Of a stretch of 64,000 nucleotides of DNA, positions 9,280 to 17,978 are shown one piece after another. Position 1 is the first letter of the stretch. The number at the start of each line of letters is the position of its first letter. The notes beneath the pieces are model-generated. The model did not search any database. It was given only the letters and a program-made list of their open reading frames with translations, and was not told the DNA's origin. The DNA is from Blautia sp. MSJ-19 (GTDB taxonomy: Bacteria; Bacillota; Clostridia; Lachnospirales; Lachnospiraceae): NCBI RefSeq assembly GCF_018918125.1, contig NZ_JAHLQA010000042.1, forward strand, positions 62,001 to 126,000. The letters run 5' to 3'. The translations under genes were made by a program, and so were the position numbers.

Positions 9280-9308
9280 TTTACAATTTTTGAAAAGTAT
9301 GCTAATAT
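9280..9308 (+). promoter_or_regulatory. Promoter for tRNA-Arg
   Basis: TTTACA, 17 bases, TAATAT, placed about 55 bases before the tRNA. Confidence 0.6.
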
Positions 9309-9362
9309 TATGATAAGTTGATGCTACTGAGTCTTGAAGACAAAGAATGCTCAACGTTGTCC

Positions 9363-9434
9363 GCACCTGTAGCTCAGTGGATAGAGCAGTGGTTTCCGGT
9401 ACCATGTGCGGGGGTTCGATTCCCTTCAGGTGTG
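9363..9434 (+). tRNA. tRNA-Arg, anticodon CCG
   Basis: Complete 72-base cloverleaf. The acceptor stem is GCACCTG/CAGGTGT and the D-arm is GCTC/GAGC. The anticodon stem GTGGT/ACCAT surrounds loop TTCCGGT, giving anticodon CCG, which reads CGG. The T-arm is GGGGG/CCCTT around TTCGATT and the discriminator is G. The terminal CCA is not encoded. Confidence 0.95.
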
Positions 9435-9489
9435 CTGCACGAGGTAATGGGTCTGCCTCGTTGCGTTGTAAGTTAAGGAGGACAAGAAC

Positions 9490-10404
9490 TTGGATAATTT
9501 CAGGGAATGGTTATCGGATAACCTTCGCTATTTTATGCTTGGCGGGGCGATTCTGGTGATCGTAGCTGTATTGTTCGTTGGCGTTCGCGCCTGTACCGGA
9601 AGTGGGAAGGGTACTTCTGATAAAGAACAGACTACAGCACAGGACAACAGCCAGGGAAATGATCCTTCTTCTCCGGAAGATGATGGGGAGACAAACGACG
9701 GGAAGAAAGAAGAAGACACGAATCCCTTGGAGGATGGCAGTGAGGAGATTACTGCGTTTGTAAACAGCTATTATAAGGCTTTAGGGGAAAGAGATATTAC
9801 AACATTAAGGACTCTGGTAAGTAATCTGACACCATCTGATGAATCAAGGATTGCAAATGCAAAAGATTACATAGAAGGTTATCAGGTCAGTAATGTGTAT
9901 ACAAAGAAAGGTCTGGATGATAATTCGTATGTAGTATATACGAAGGGCAGTTTCATCTGTAAGGGGATTGATACACCGGCACCTTCTTTGTGGAGTTCTT
10001 ATATTGTAAAAGACAGCGATGGCAATTACAAAATCTTAGGGGACTTGGAACAGAATACAAAAGTTTCCAATTATATGGATTCACTGAAGTCTGATGCGGA
10101 TGTGCAGGCACTGACAGCAGAAGTTCAGGCTGCTTATGAAGAAGCGCAAAAGAACGATGCAGCACTGGCACAGTTTCTGGATGGACTTGGTGAAGAAGCC
10201 GACTCTTCTGGAACGAGTGCAGACGGTACAATGCTGACAGTTACAGAAGGCTGTAATGTCAGGGATGCGGCAAGCAGTGACGGTGATATCATAGGTGGTC
10301 TTGACGAAGGGGATCAGGTTCAGAAACTGGGTCAGGAAGGTGACTGGATCCAGATTGAATATGATGGTCAGACCGGTTATGTATATAGCGGACTGCTCCA
10401 GTAA
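9490..10404 (+). CDS. Membrane-anchored protein with C-terminal SH3-like domain
   Basis: 304 residues, probably exported and attached to the membrane by one N-terminal segment (about residues 16-34, MLGGAILVIVAVLFVGV). A low-complexity acidic/Ser/Thr linker follows (about 38-85), then a helical NTF2-like region and a bacterial SH3 domain at the end. That domain shows CNVRDAASSDGD and EGDWIQIEYDGQTGYV, typical of SH3b modules that bind peptidoglycan peptides. The start is TTG: AAGGAGG at 9475-9481 has correct spacing to it. It likely acts at the cell wall; no catalytic domain is seen. Confidence 0.8.
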   Translation: MDNFREWLSDNLRYFMLGGAILVIVAVLFVGVRACTGSGKGTSDKEQTTAQDNSQGNDPSSPEDDGETNDGKKEEDTNPLEDGSEEITAFVNSYYKALGERDITTLRTLVSNLTPSDESRIANAKDYIEGYQVSNVYTKKGLDDNSYVVYTKGSFICKGIDTPAPSLWSSYIVKDSDGNYKILGDLEQNTKVSNYMDSLKSDADVQALTAEVQAAYEEAQKNDAALAQFLDGLGEEADSSGTSADGTMLTVTEGCNVRDAASSDGDIIGGLDEGDQVQKLGQEGDWIQIEYDGQTGYVYSGLLQ

Positions 10405-10420
10405 GTAAACAGAGAAATAA

Positions 10421-10462
10421 AAAAGACACAGGATATTGAATGAAATGTCCTGTGTCTTTTTT
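10421..10462. terminator. Bidirectional terminator between convergent genes
   Basis: Arms AAAGACACAGGA and TCCTGTGTCTTT are flanked by A-rich and T-rich tails, so the hairpin serves both the SH3 gene (+) and the cell-wall-repeat gene (-). Confidence 0.85.
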
Positions 10463-10480
10463 CTTCTAATCTCCGGGAGA

Positions 10481-11074
10481 TCATTTGGAAGATTTCTTTT
10501 TGGAATTATCTGAAAGCGTGCCGTCTTCCAGAAAGGTATAATCTTTTCCGTCGATGTTGACGGTTCCTGTCTGCATAATGCCGTCCTGATCCATATAATA
10601 ACGGTGTCCGTCATCGTCTATCCATCCTGTCTGCATGATACCGTCACTGTCAAAGAAATATTGTTTTCCATCGGTATCAACCAGCCATCCGGTGTAAGGC
10701 TGCCCATCGACCATGAAACTCCAGGTGCTGCCATTGGAAGTCCAGACTCCGGAAGCTGCTTCGGCAGAAATATCACGGCTGGCAGAAGCGGTTTCGGGTT
10801 GAACGGAGACCGGTGTCTTGATGACAGCAGGAGAGGCGGTTGCTTTCGGTGTGGCTGTGGCAGTTGCTTTCGCGGAAGCTTTTTTACTGGAATCGGAACT
10901 GCTTCTGTTGGAACTGTTGGCAGAATCCACAGCGGAAGTTTTTGTATCTTTGGTCTGCTGGCTGGAATACTCCGGATCGTAAGAAGAACGACGGAAGAAG
11001 AATCCGGCACACAGACACAATAAAATCATGACAAGAAGCAACAGGGGATTGGTACGTCTGGTTTGTTCTGACAT
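10481..11074 (-). CDS. Membrane-anchored protein with choline-binding-type cell-wall repeats
   Basis: 197 residues. After a short basic start (MSEQTRRTN) comes one membrane segment (LLLLVMILLCLCAGFFF), then a Ser/Thr/Ala/Lys linker. The C-terminus has three to four cell-wall-binding repeats of the form W(L/I)..DG..YYFD.DG.MQTGW, the pattern of choline-binding or glucan-binding modules. No catalytic domain is present. Start chosen at 11074 because AAAGGAGG lies just upstream; an earlier ATG at 11155 would lie upstream of the likely promoter. Likely a surface or wall-associated protein. It is divergent from rluF. Confidence 0.78.
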   Translation of the reverse strand: MSEQTRRTNPLLLLVMILLCLCAGFFFRRSSYDPEYSSQQTKDTKTSAVDSANSSNRSSSDSSKKASAKATATATPKATASPAVIKTPVSVQPETASASRDISAEAASGVWTSNGSTWSFMVDGQPYTGWLVDTDGKQYFFDSDGIMQTGWIDDDGHRYYMDQDGIMQTGTVNIDGKDYTFLEDGTLSDNSKKKSSK

Positions 11075-11108
11075 AGTTTTTCCTCCTTTATCTGGTTGCA
11101 ATGATTTA

Positions 11109-11137
11109 ATAATACCGTATATGTTAAAAAAAAACAA
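11109..11137 (-). promoter_or_regulatory. Promoter for the cell-wall-repeat gene
   Basis: On the minus strand: TTGTTT, 17 bases, TATTAT. It ends about 35 bases before the chosen start and lies back to back with the rluF promoter. Confidence 0.6.
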
Positions 11138-11145
11138 GCTCTCGG

Positions 11146-11174
11146 TTGCGGACAAAAAGAAAAAACTATATAAT
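11146..11174 (+). promoter_or_regulatory. Promoter for rluF-ligA
   Basis: TTGCGG, 17 bases, TATAAT. The predicted transcription start is close to 11181, so the mRNA would be nearly leaderless if 11181 is the start codon. Confidence 0.65.
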
Positions 11175-11180
11175 GGAATA

Positions 11181-12128
11181 ATGAGTGAAAAAAAGATGAC
11201 AGAAGGTCAGAATACTATAAGAATAAATAAATATTTAAGCAGTGCCGGAGTGTGCTCAAGAAGAGAAGCGGATCAGTTTACGGAAGCAGGAAGAGTTACG
11301 GTTAACGGTAAAGTGATCGGCACGGGAGAACGGATAGCAGAAGATGCGGTGGTGTGCCTCGATGGAAAACCGGTGAGACCGGAAACAAAACAGGTGCTTC
11401 TTCTTTTTTATAAGCCAAGAGGAGTTGTGTGCAGTACCAGAAAACAGCGTCAGGAGATGACGGTGACAGAGTATCTGGACTATCCGATGAGAATTTATCC
11501 GGTCGGACGACTGGACAAAGATTCAGAGGGGCTTCTCTTGTTGACAAATCAGGGAGATCTGGTCAATCGGATCATGCGGGCAGGAAATTACCATGAAAAA
11601 GAATACGAAGTGACAGTAGACAGGGAGGTTACAGAAGCATTTGTCAGGAGAATGAGCAGTGGGGTGCCGATTCTTGATACAGTGACGCGTCCGTGCAGGG
11701 TCATAAAAACAGGAGAAAAAAGTTTTACGATCATACTGACACAGGGGTTGAACCGTCAGATTCGAAGAATGTGCGAATATCTGGGGTATCATGTACGCAC
11801 ACTGAAACGTGTACGAATCATGAACCTTACACTGGAGAATATAAAATGCGGAGAATATCGCGAGATCCGGGAAGAAGAATGGAAAGAGCTGAATGAGCAG
11901 ATCAGAAATTCATCCAGTGAGACAGTAATAAGAACAGGAGGGCATCATGGAAACAGCAGCTGTAAACCAAATAAAAGAACTGGTAAAAAAACTGAACGAA
12001 GCAGCGAAAGCTTATTATCAGGAAGACAGGGAGATCATGAGCAACAGAGAGTACGACGCTCTGTACGATCAACTGGAAAAAATGGAGGCAGAAACAGGCA
12101 TCGTCCTGGCAGACAGTCCGACTGTTAA
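11181..12128 (+). CDS. rluF: 23S rRNA pseudouridine synthase, RsuA/RluF type
   Basis: Isomerises a uridine in 23S rRNA to pseudouridine. The N-terminal S4 RNA-binding domain (INKYLSSAGVCSRREAD) is followed by the catalytic domain with YPVGRLDKDSEGLLLLTN, containing the catalytic Asp. The motif NYHEKEYEV and GLNRQIRRMCEYLGY favour the RluF branch. The frame is open further upstream, but a good promoter at 11146-11174 makes 11181 or 11196 (both ATG) the plausible starts; neither has a clear ribosome-binding site. The reading frame continues 182 bases into ligA. The last 60 or so residues, rich in Arg, Ser and Gly, are probably a read-through tail and not a domain. Confidence 0.85.
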   Translation: MSEKKMTEGQNTIRINKYLSSAGVCSRREADQFTEAGRVTVNGKVIGTGERIAEDAVVCLDGKPVRPETKQVLLLFYKPRGVVCSTRKQRQEMTVTEYLDYPMRIYPVGRLDKDSEGLLLLTNQGDLVNRIMRAGNYHEKEYEVTVDREVTEAFVRRMSSGVPILDTVTRPCRVIKTGEKSFTIILTQGLNRQIRRMCEYLGYHVRTLKRVRIMNLTLENIKCGEYREIREEEWKELNEQIRNSSSETVIRTGGHHGNSSCKPNKRTGKKTERSSESLLSGRQGDHEQQRVRRSVRSTGKNGGRNRHRPGRQSDC

Positions 12129-13905
12129 TGTGGGTTATGAAGCGGTTGATGCACTGCCAAAAGAAACACATGAATCTCCGATGCTTTCTTTGGATAAGAC
12201 CAAAGACCGGGAGGTGTTAAGGAGTTTTATCGGGACACATCCGACATTGCTTTCCTGGAAGATGGATGGACTTACCATTGTTCTTACTTATGAGAATGGA
12301 GAATTGCAGAAGGCAGTCACCAGGGGAAATGGAATTGTCGGAGAAGTTATTACCAACAATGCGAAAGTGTTCAAAAATATTCCTCTGAAGATCGCCTATC
12401 AGGGCAGACTGGTTCTGAGAGGAGAAGCGATCATCACGTATTCTGATTTTGAAAAAATCAATGCGACGATTGAAGATGTAGATGCCAGATACAAAAATCC
12501 GCGAAACCTGTGCAGCGGTTCAGTCCGTCAGCTTAATAATCAGATCACGGCAGAAAGAAACGTTCGTTTTTATGCTTTTGCGCTGGTTTCAGCACAGGAC
12601 GAGGATATGCATAATTCCAGAGTGTATCAGATGGAATGGCTTAAAAAACAGGGATTTGAGATTGTTGAATATCGAATGGTCACAGCAGCAGATCTGGATG
12701 ATGCGATGGAATATTTTGCACATGCGATTGAGCAGAATGATTTTCCATCGGATGGACTGGTTGCGCTGTATGATGATATTGCATATGGTGACTCGCTTGG
12801 AAGTACAGCAAAATTTCCACGAAATGCATTTGCATTCAAATGGGCAGATGAGATCAGGGAGACAATATTACGTGAGATAGAATGGAGTCCGTCAAGGACT
12901 GGACTGATCAATCCGATCGCGGTGTTTGATCCGGTGGAGCTGGAAGGAACAACAGTCAGTCGGGCAAGTGTGCATAATGTGAGTATTGTCAGGGAACTGG
13001 AACTGGGGATTGGAGATACGATCCAGGTGTACAAGGCGAATATGATCATTCCGCAGATAGCGGAAAATCTTACGAGAAGCGGTCGGCTTGAAATTCCGCA
13101 TAGTTGTCCGGTATGTGGTCAGGAAGCCAGAGTGATCAGAGAAAATGATGTAGAAGCATTGTATTGCATGAATCCGGATTGTGTTGCAAAGAAAATCAAG
13201 GCATTTACTTTGTTTGTAAGTCGGGATGCCATGAATATAGATGGACTGTCAGAGGCAACTCTGGAGAAATTTATCGCAAAGGGATTTATTCATGATTTTG
13301 GAGATATTTTTGAAATTGGCAGACATCGGGATGAGATTGTGACGATGGAAGGGTTTGGAGAGAAATCGTTTGATAATCTGATGAAAAGCATCGAAAAAGC
13401 AAAAGAGACCACTCTTGCAAAAGTGATCTATAGTCTTGGAATTGCAAATATCGGACTTTCCAATGCAAAAGTAATCTGCCGGTATTTTGATGATGATCTG
13501 GAACGGATCCGTACTGCAGATGAAGAAGAAATCAGCGCGATTGACGGTATAGGGCCGGTGATCGCAAGAAGTCTGACGGGATATTTTGAAAATCCGGAAA
13601 ATAACAGAAAAGTAGATCATCTGTTGAGTTATCTTCATATTTATAAAGAAGAGATTTCAGAAGAACAGATTTTTGCAGGGATGAATTTTGTCATTACCGG
13701 AAGCCTGGAGCATTTTGGCAACCGCGGTGAGGCAAAAAATCTGATAGAGTCCCTTGGTGGAAAGGTGACAGGGTCTGTTACCGGAAAGACGAATTATCTG
13801 ATCAATAATGATGTGACATCAAATTCATCAAAGAACAAAAAAGCCAGAGAGCTGGGAATTCCGATTTTGTCAGAAGAGGATTTCCTGAAAATGACAGAAA
13901 AATAG
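11947..13905 (+). CDS. ligA: NAD-dependent DNA ligase
   Basis: Seals nicks in replication and repair using NAD. The 652-residue protein has the full family order. The adenylation domain contains the motif KMDG with nucleophile Lys105. An OB fold follows, then a zinc finger using CPVCG and CMNPDC, helix-hairpin-helix repeats (IANIGLSNAKVICRYF, ISAIDGIGPVIARSL) and a C-terminal BRCT domain (FVITGSLEHFGNRGEAK). The start has a strong AGGAGGGC. It overlaps the rluF frame by 182 bases and is presumably in the same transcript. Confidence 0.97.
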   Translation: METAAVNQIKELVKKLNEAAKAYYQEDREIMSNREYDALYDQLEKMEAETGIVLADSPTVNVGYEAVDALPKETHESPMLSLDKTKDREVLRSFIGTHPTLLSWKMDGLTIVLTYENGELQKAVTRGNGIVGEVITNNAKVFKNIPLKIAYQGRLVLRGEAIITYSDFEKINATIEDVDARYKNPRNLCSGSVRQLNNQITAERNVRFYAFALVSAQDEDMHNSRVYQMEWLKKQGFEIVEYRMVTAADLDDAMEYFAHAIEQNDFPSDGLVALYDDIAYGDSLGSTAKFPRNAFAFKWADEIRETILREIEWSPSRTGLINPIAVFDPVELEGTTVSRASVHNVSIVRELELGIGDTIQVYKANMIIPQIAENLTRSGRLEIPHSCPVCGQEARVIRENDVEALYCMNPDCVAKKIKAFTLFVSRDAMNIDGLSEATLEKFIAKGFIHDFGDIFEIGRHRDEIVTMEGFGEKSFDNLMKSIEKAKETTLAKVIYSLGIANIGLSNAKVICRYFDDDLERIRTADEEEISAIDGIGPVIARSLTGYFENPENNRKVDHLLSYLHIYKEEISEEQIFAGMNFVITGSLEHFGNRGEAKNLIESLGGKVTGSVTGKTNYLINNDVTSNSSKNKKARELGIPILSEEDFLKMTEK

Positions 13906-13958
13906 AAATGCTATAAATACAGGATAAAATATGGAAACAGATAAAGGAGGAACAGGAA

Positions 13959-14900
13959 ATGCCTATTAAGATACAGGGGGATTTACCGGTAAAAGAGATT
14001 CTCGAACGAGAAAATATATTTGTTATGGACGAGGGAAGAGCAGTTCATCAGGATATTCGTCCACTTCAGATTCTGATATTGAATCTGATGCCACTGAAAG
14101 AAGAAACAGAGCTGCAGCTTTTGCGTTCACTGTCTAATACTCCACTGCAGGTAGATGTGACATTTATGGCAGTTGAGAGCCATCAGGCAAAGAATACATC
14201 GGTCAGCCATCTGAACAAATTTTATCAGACTTTTTCTGAGTTAAAAGATATGAAATTTGATGGAATGATCGTAACAGGTGCACCGGTAGAACAGATGGAA
14301 TTTGAAGAAGTGGATTACTGGAATGAACTGGTGGAGATCATGGACTGGACAGAGAGCCATGTAACGTCTACGATTTTCCTGTGCTGGGCAGCACAGGCGA
14401 GCCTGTATCATTTTTACGGACTTCAGAAACGCCAGTTGGATCACAAGATGTTTGGACTTTTCTGGCACAAAGTTCTGAATCGTAAGATTCCGCTGGTAAG
14501 AGGATTTGATGATGCTTTTCTGGCACCACATTCCAGACATACGGAAGTGCCGATTGAGGATATTCGCAAGTGCAAAGAGATTACGATCCTTGCTGAGTCG
14601 GAAGAAGCAGGACTGTTTCTGGCAATGGCACAGGGTGGCCGTCGTATTTTTGTTATGGGACATCCGGAATATGACCGTGTGACACTGGATGGAGAATATA
14701 AGCGGGATATGGGAAAAGGGCTTCCGATCGATCTCCCTAAGAATTATTATAAGGATGATGATCCGGAGAATAAACCGCTGCTGCTCTGGAGAGCGCATGC
14801 CAATAACTTATATACAAACTGGCTGAATTACTACGTATACCAGAGCACGCCGTTCAATCTTATGGGAACTCCTGATTTTGACAGTATTTCGTTTGACTGA
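13959..14900 (+). CDS. metA: Homoserine O-acetyltransferase (MetA type)
   Basis: Activates homoserine for methionine synthesis. The 313-residue protein has the MetA nucleophile Cys142 in FLCWAAQ and the downstream GHPEYD with the catalytic His. Residue 111 is Glu (TGAPVEQ). In MetA proteins Glu111 goes with acetyl-CoA and Gly111 with succinyl-CoA, so the acetyl donor is expected even though databases often name the family homoserine succinyltransferase. Start supported by AAGGAGGAA eight bases upstream. It lies 53 bases after ligA, and no S-adenosylmethionine riboswitch is seen in that gap. Confidence 0.94.
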   Translation: MPIKIQGDLPVKEILERENIFVMDEGRAVHQDIRPLQILILNLMPLKEETELQLLRSLSNTPLQVDVTFMAVESHQAKNTSVSHLNKFYQTFSELKDMKFDGMIVTGAPVEQMEFEEVDYWNELVEIMDWTESHVTSTIFLCWAAQASLYHFYGLQKRQLDHKMFGLFWHKVLNRKIPLVRGFDDAFLAPHSRHTEVPIEDIRKCKEITILAESEEAGLFLAMAQGGRRIFVMGHPEYDRVTLDGEYKRDMGKGLPIDLPKNYYKDDDPENKPLLLWRAHANNLYTNWLNYYVYQSTPFNLMGTPDFDSISFD

Positions 14901-14969
14901 GAAAAAGAAACGGCAGGGATAATACGAGGTAATAAAATAATCATAAAAAATAAATGCGGGGGAAAGCAA

Positions 14970-16499
14970 ATGGATGGTTCAATGTTTATTGGAACATGGT
15001 GGTCACTGGTGCCACCGTTGCTGGCAATCGTGCTGGCACTGGTAACAAAGGAAGTTTACAGTTCGCTTTTTATCGGAGTGGCTGCGGGAGCTCTGCTGTA
15101 TACGGGCTTTCATCCATGGAATGCGTTTGTTGCATTCTTTGATATTATGAAAAACAGTATGAATCTGAATATTCTGATTTTTGATGTGTTGCTGGGAATG
15201 ATCATCGTACTGATGTCAAAATCCGGCGGTTCGGCTGCTTATGGCAAATGGGCGGGCAGCAAGATCAAAACAAAAAAAAGTGCCATGCTGGCAACAACGG
15301 GATTGGGAATTCTGATCTTTGTGGATGACTATTTTAACTGTCTGACTGTTGGCTCGGTTATGAGGCCGGTTACAGACCGTTATAAAGTGTCCAGAGCAAA
15401 ACTGGCATATATCATTGATGCAACGGCAGCTCCGGTGTGTATTATCGCACCTATTTCAAGTTGGGCAGCAGCAGTAAACTCTTATGTGCCGGATGATGCG
15501 GGAATTACGGGATTTCAGCTGTTTTTATCAACGATTCCGTATAATCTGTATGCACTTCTGACTCTGGTGATGGTGATATTTGTGATTATAACAGGGTTTG
15601 ATTTTGGATTGATGAAAGTTCATGAAAAGAATGCTGCAAGGGGAGATCTTTTTACTTCAGGAGGAGAAGAATTTGACCAGGTAAAAGAAGAAGAGATTTC
15701 AGCAAACGGCAAAGTAATGGATCTGGTTCTCCCTGTTGTAGTGCTGATCGTATCGGCAATCGGAGCGATGATCTATACCGGTTTTCTGGGTGGTGCAAGC
15801 GATATTGTGACAGCATTTTCCGGCTGTGATGCAGAGACCAGCCTGATCTTTGCTACAATGGTTACCGTATTCTTTATGATGATTCTTTATCTTCCGAGAA
15901 AAGTTGTTACGTTTAAGGGATTTATGGACAGCTTTGTAGAGGGATTCAAGATGATGATTCCGGCAATTGCAATCCTGATCTTTGCATGGTCACTGAAAGG
16001 AATGGGAGATGCACTGGAAATCAGTACATTTGTAAAAAACATTGTGGGAAGCAATACATCTGCAAGTGTGATCCTTCCGGCAATTCTGTTTGTTGTAGCA
16101 ATCTTTCTTTCATTTTCAACAGGAACCAGCTGGGGAACTTTTGCAATTCTTGTACCGATCGCGATCGCAATGTTTCCGGGATCGGATAATCTTGAAATGA
16201 TGATCATTTCTGTATCAGCAGTTCTGGCAGGGGCAGTATGCGGAGATCATATTTCTCCGATCTCGGATACAACAGTTATGTCTTCGGCAGGAGCACAGTC
16301 AAACCATATCAACCATGTCACTACACAGATGCAGTATGCAGCGGTTGTAGCAGTGGTTTCTTTTGTGGGATATATCATTGCCGGATTTGTACATATCTGG
16401 TGGCTGGTTCTTGGCATCAGCCTGATTCTGCTGCTTGTCACACTGACTGTGATCAGGAAGATGAGTGAAGGAAAAGAAGGAGTAGGAGATCGTGCATAA
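14970..16499 (+). CDS. Na+/H+ antiporter, NhaC family
   Basis: A 509-residue membrane protein with about 11-12 hydrophobic helices in the NhaC arrangement. Conserved stretches include FVDDYFNCLTVG (charged Asp pair in a membrane segment), STGTSWGTF and GDHISPISDTTVMSS, the last two diagnostic of the family. It would exchange sodium and protons, or, as for some relatives, carry an organic acid or amine with sodium. The RBS GGGGGAAAG precedes the ATG. The stop overlaps the next gene by eight bases, so the two are probably cotranslated. Confidence 0.85.
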   Translation: MDGSMFIGTWWSLVPPLLAIVLALVTKEVYSSLFIGVAAGALLYTGFHPWNAFVAFFDIMKNSMNLNILIFDVLLGMIIVLMSKSGGSAAYGKWAGSKIKTKKSAMLATTGLGILIFVDDYFNCLTVGSVMRPVTDRYKVSRAKLAYIIDATAAPVCIIAPISSWAAAVNSYVPDDAGITGFQLFLSTIPYNLYALLTLVMVIFVIITGFDFGLMKVHEKNAARGDLFTSGGEEFDQVKEEEISANGKVMDLVLPVVVLIVSAIGAMIYTGFLGGASDIVTAFSGCDAETSLIFATMVTVFFMMILYLPRKVVTFKGFMDSFVEGFKMMIPAIAILIFAWSLKGMGDALEISTFVKNIVGSNTSASVILPAILFVVAIFLSFSTGTSWGTFAILVPIAIAMFPGSDNLEMMIISVSAVLAGAVCGDHISPISDTTVMSSAGAQSNHINHVTTQMQYAAVVAVVSFVGYIIAGFVHIWWLVLGISLILLLVTLTVIRKMSEGKEGVGDRA

Positions 16500-17103
16500 A
16501 ATTCAGGTCCCTTATATTGATCAGAGCGTGAAATATCCCACTGGCTGTGAGAGTGTTTCTGCTGTAATGCTTTTGCAGTATCTGGGATATGAGCTCACGG
16601 TAGATGAATTTATTCATGATTATCTGGAATGCCGTGCTATGGAGATACGGGATGGGCATCTGTATGGACCGGATCCGAACAAATTCTTCTGCGGAAGTCC
16701 TTATGATGCGGATTCTTTTGGGATTTATGCGCGCGGACTTCAGAAGGCTCTTACCAGGGCGGCAGGAGAACAGTATCTGTTTATTGATGAGACGGGAACT
16801 GCGATTTCAATCCTTCTGGAGCGTTATATTGATCAGGGGATGCCGGTAGTGTTCTGGGCATGTATCAATATGAGAGAAGAAATCCGGGGACCGGAGTGGA
16901 GATTACTGGACACAGGAGAAACTTTCTGCTGGATTTCCAATGAGCACTGCATGCTTCTGGTGGGATATGATGAAGAAAAATATTACTTTAATGATCCTTA
17001 TGAAAACCATGGTGTGATTGGATATCCCAAAGCACTGGTGGAAAAACGTCATGCCGCGCAGTATGGTATGGCACTTGGCATTCGCGCAAAACAACAGAAA
17101 TAA
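16492..17103 (+). CDS. C39-like cysteine peptidase family protein
   Basis: 203 residues starting at a GTG inside the antiporter gene, with AAGGAGTAGGAG upstream. The papain-like peptidase fold of the C39_2 family is recognisable: an N-terminal PYIDQSVKYPTGCESVSAVMLL with catalytic Cys, a central helical part, and EHCMLLVGYDEEKYYFNDPY with catalytic His and a following Asp. There is no signal peptide or membrane segment, so it may act in the cytoplasm or be a degenerate relative. Substrate unknown. Confidence 0.75.
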   Translation: MHKIQVPYIDQSVKYPTGCESVSAVMLLQYLGYELTVDEFIHDYLECRAMEIRDGHLYGPDPNKFFCGSPYDADSFGIYARGLQKALTRAAGEQYLFIDETGTAISILLERYIDQGMPVVFWACINMREEIRGPEWRLLDTGETFCWISNEHCMLLVGYDEEKYYFNDPYENHGVIGYPKALVEKRHAAQYGMALGIRAKQQK

Positions 17104-17134
17104 TCAAAAAATAAATATTTTATAAAAACTTTAT

Positions 17135-17163
17135 TTGAAAAACAGAGATGAATCTGCTATAGT
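17135..17163 (+). promoter_or_regulatory. Promoter for the phospholipase-like gene
   Basis: TTGAAA, 17 bases, TATAGT. It places the mRNA start near 17170 and rules out an in-frame ATG at 17166 as the start codon. Confidence 0.7.
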
Positions 17164-17204
17164 ATATGTTGGTTACGGTAAACAGTTTTCATGTAAAGAA
17201 AGAA

Positions 17205-17798
17205 GTGTCTATTTTGCGAAAGAAATCACATATATTATTAGCAAGATATCTGGCAGACCAGATGCCAGCCAATGAAAGTTTACAGTCACACAGAAAAGCA
17301 TTTTGTCTGGGAAATATCCTTCCGGACATACAGCCTTCTTTTGTAACCAGGCGACATGAATATTTCGGGACTTTTGAGGATGTACAGGGGAAGATCAGAC
17401 GACTTGTCCGCTCAGGAGCGGAATACAATGACAGAGTATTCTGGAGACGTGCGGGGGAAGTGATGCATTATATTGCAGATTATTTTACATTCCCGCATAA
17501 TAAGACTTTTGAGGGTACCCTTCGCCAGCATAATACATACGAAAAGTATCTCAAGAATGAGTTGAAAGCGTTTGTTCTGGCGGGTAAAGCCGATGAGTAT
17601 GCCGTCAATCAGATTCATTTTGAGACATCCAATCAGTTGTTGGAATATATTAAAGAACATCACAGAAGATATCTGAACCGAAAAAGAAATATTGATGATG
17701 ATATCCGCTATATTCTCAGTGTATGTTATCAGGTATTTCAGGGGTTGTTTCAGTTATGTGGAAAGGCCAATACGGCAGAACATGTTATGGCAGTATAA
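17205..17798 (+). CDS. Zinc-dependent phospholipase C family protein
   Basis: About 197 residues. The pattern of His and Asp residues (KKSHILLARY, FCLGNILPDIQPS, RRHEYFGTFED, EVMHYIADYFTFPHN) matches the zinc-dependent phospholipase C fold that many Firmicutes encode as small intracellular proteins of unknown substrate. There is no signal peptide, so it is unlikely to be a secreted toxin. The start is uncertain: GTG at 17205 or TTG at 17214 fit the promoter, while the frame opens earlier at 17166. Confidence 0.7.
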   Translation: MSILRKKSHILLARYLADQMPANESLQSHRKAFCLGNILPDIQPSFVTRRHEYFGTFEDVQGKIRRLVRSGAEYNDRVFWRRAGEVMHYIADYFTFPHNKTFEGTLRQHNTYEKYLKNELKAFVLAGKADEYAVNQIHFETSNQLLEYIKEHHRRYLNRKRNIDDDIRYILSVCYQVFQGLFQLCGKANTAEHVMAV

Positions 17799-17827
17799 AA
17801 TATGAAAAAAATGTGAATTTTATCCAA

Positions 17828-17865
17828 AAACCGCCGGGGTATAAGCTCCGGCGGTTGATTTTTGG
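17828..17865 (+). terminator. Rho-independent terminator
   Basis: Near-perfect GC-rich stem AACCGCCGGGG/CTCCGGCGGTT with loop TATAAG and a T-rich tail. Confidence 0.85.
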
Positions 17866-17883
17866 AGAACTATATGATAAAAT
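17855..17883 (+). promoter_or_regulatory. Promoter for the NlpC/P60 gene
   Basis: TTGATT, 17 bases, TAAAAT. The -35 element sits in the tail of the preceding terminator. A leader of about 90 bases follows. Confidence 0.55.
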
Positions 17884-17978
17884 GACCGCAGTTATTGTGT
17901 GAGTAAGTTAGTAGTGAGAAACATACCTTTATAGGGGAATAAAGATATGTTCTTGAAAGAAGGGAGCAGTTTACCAGA

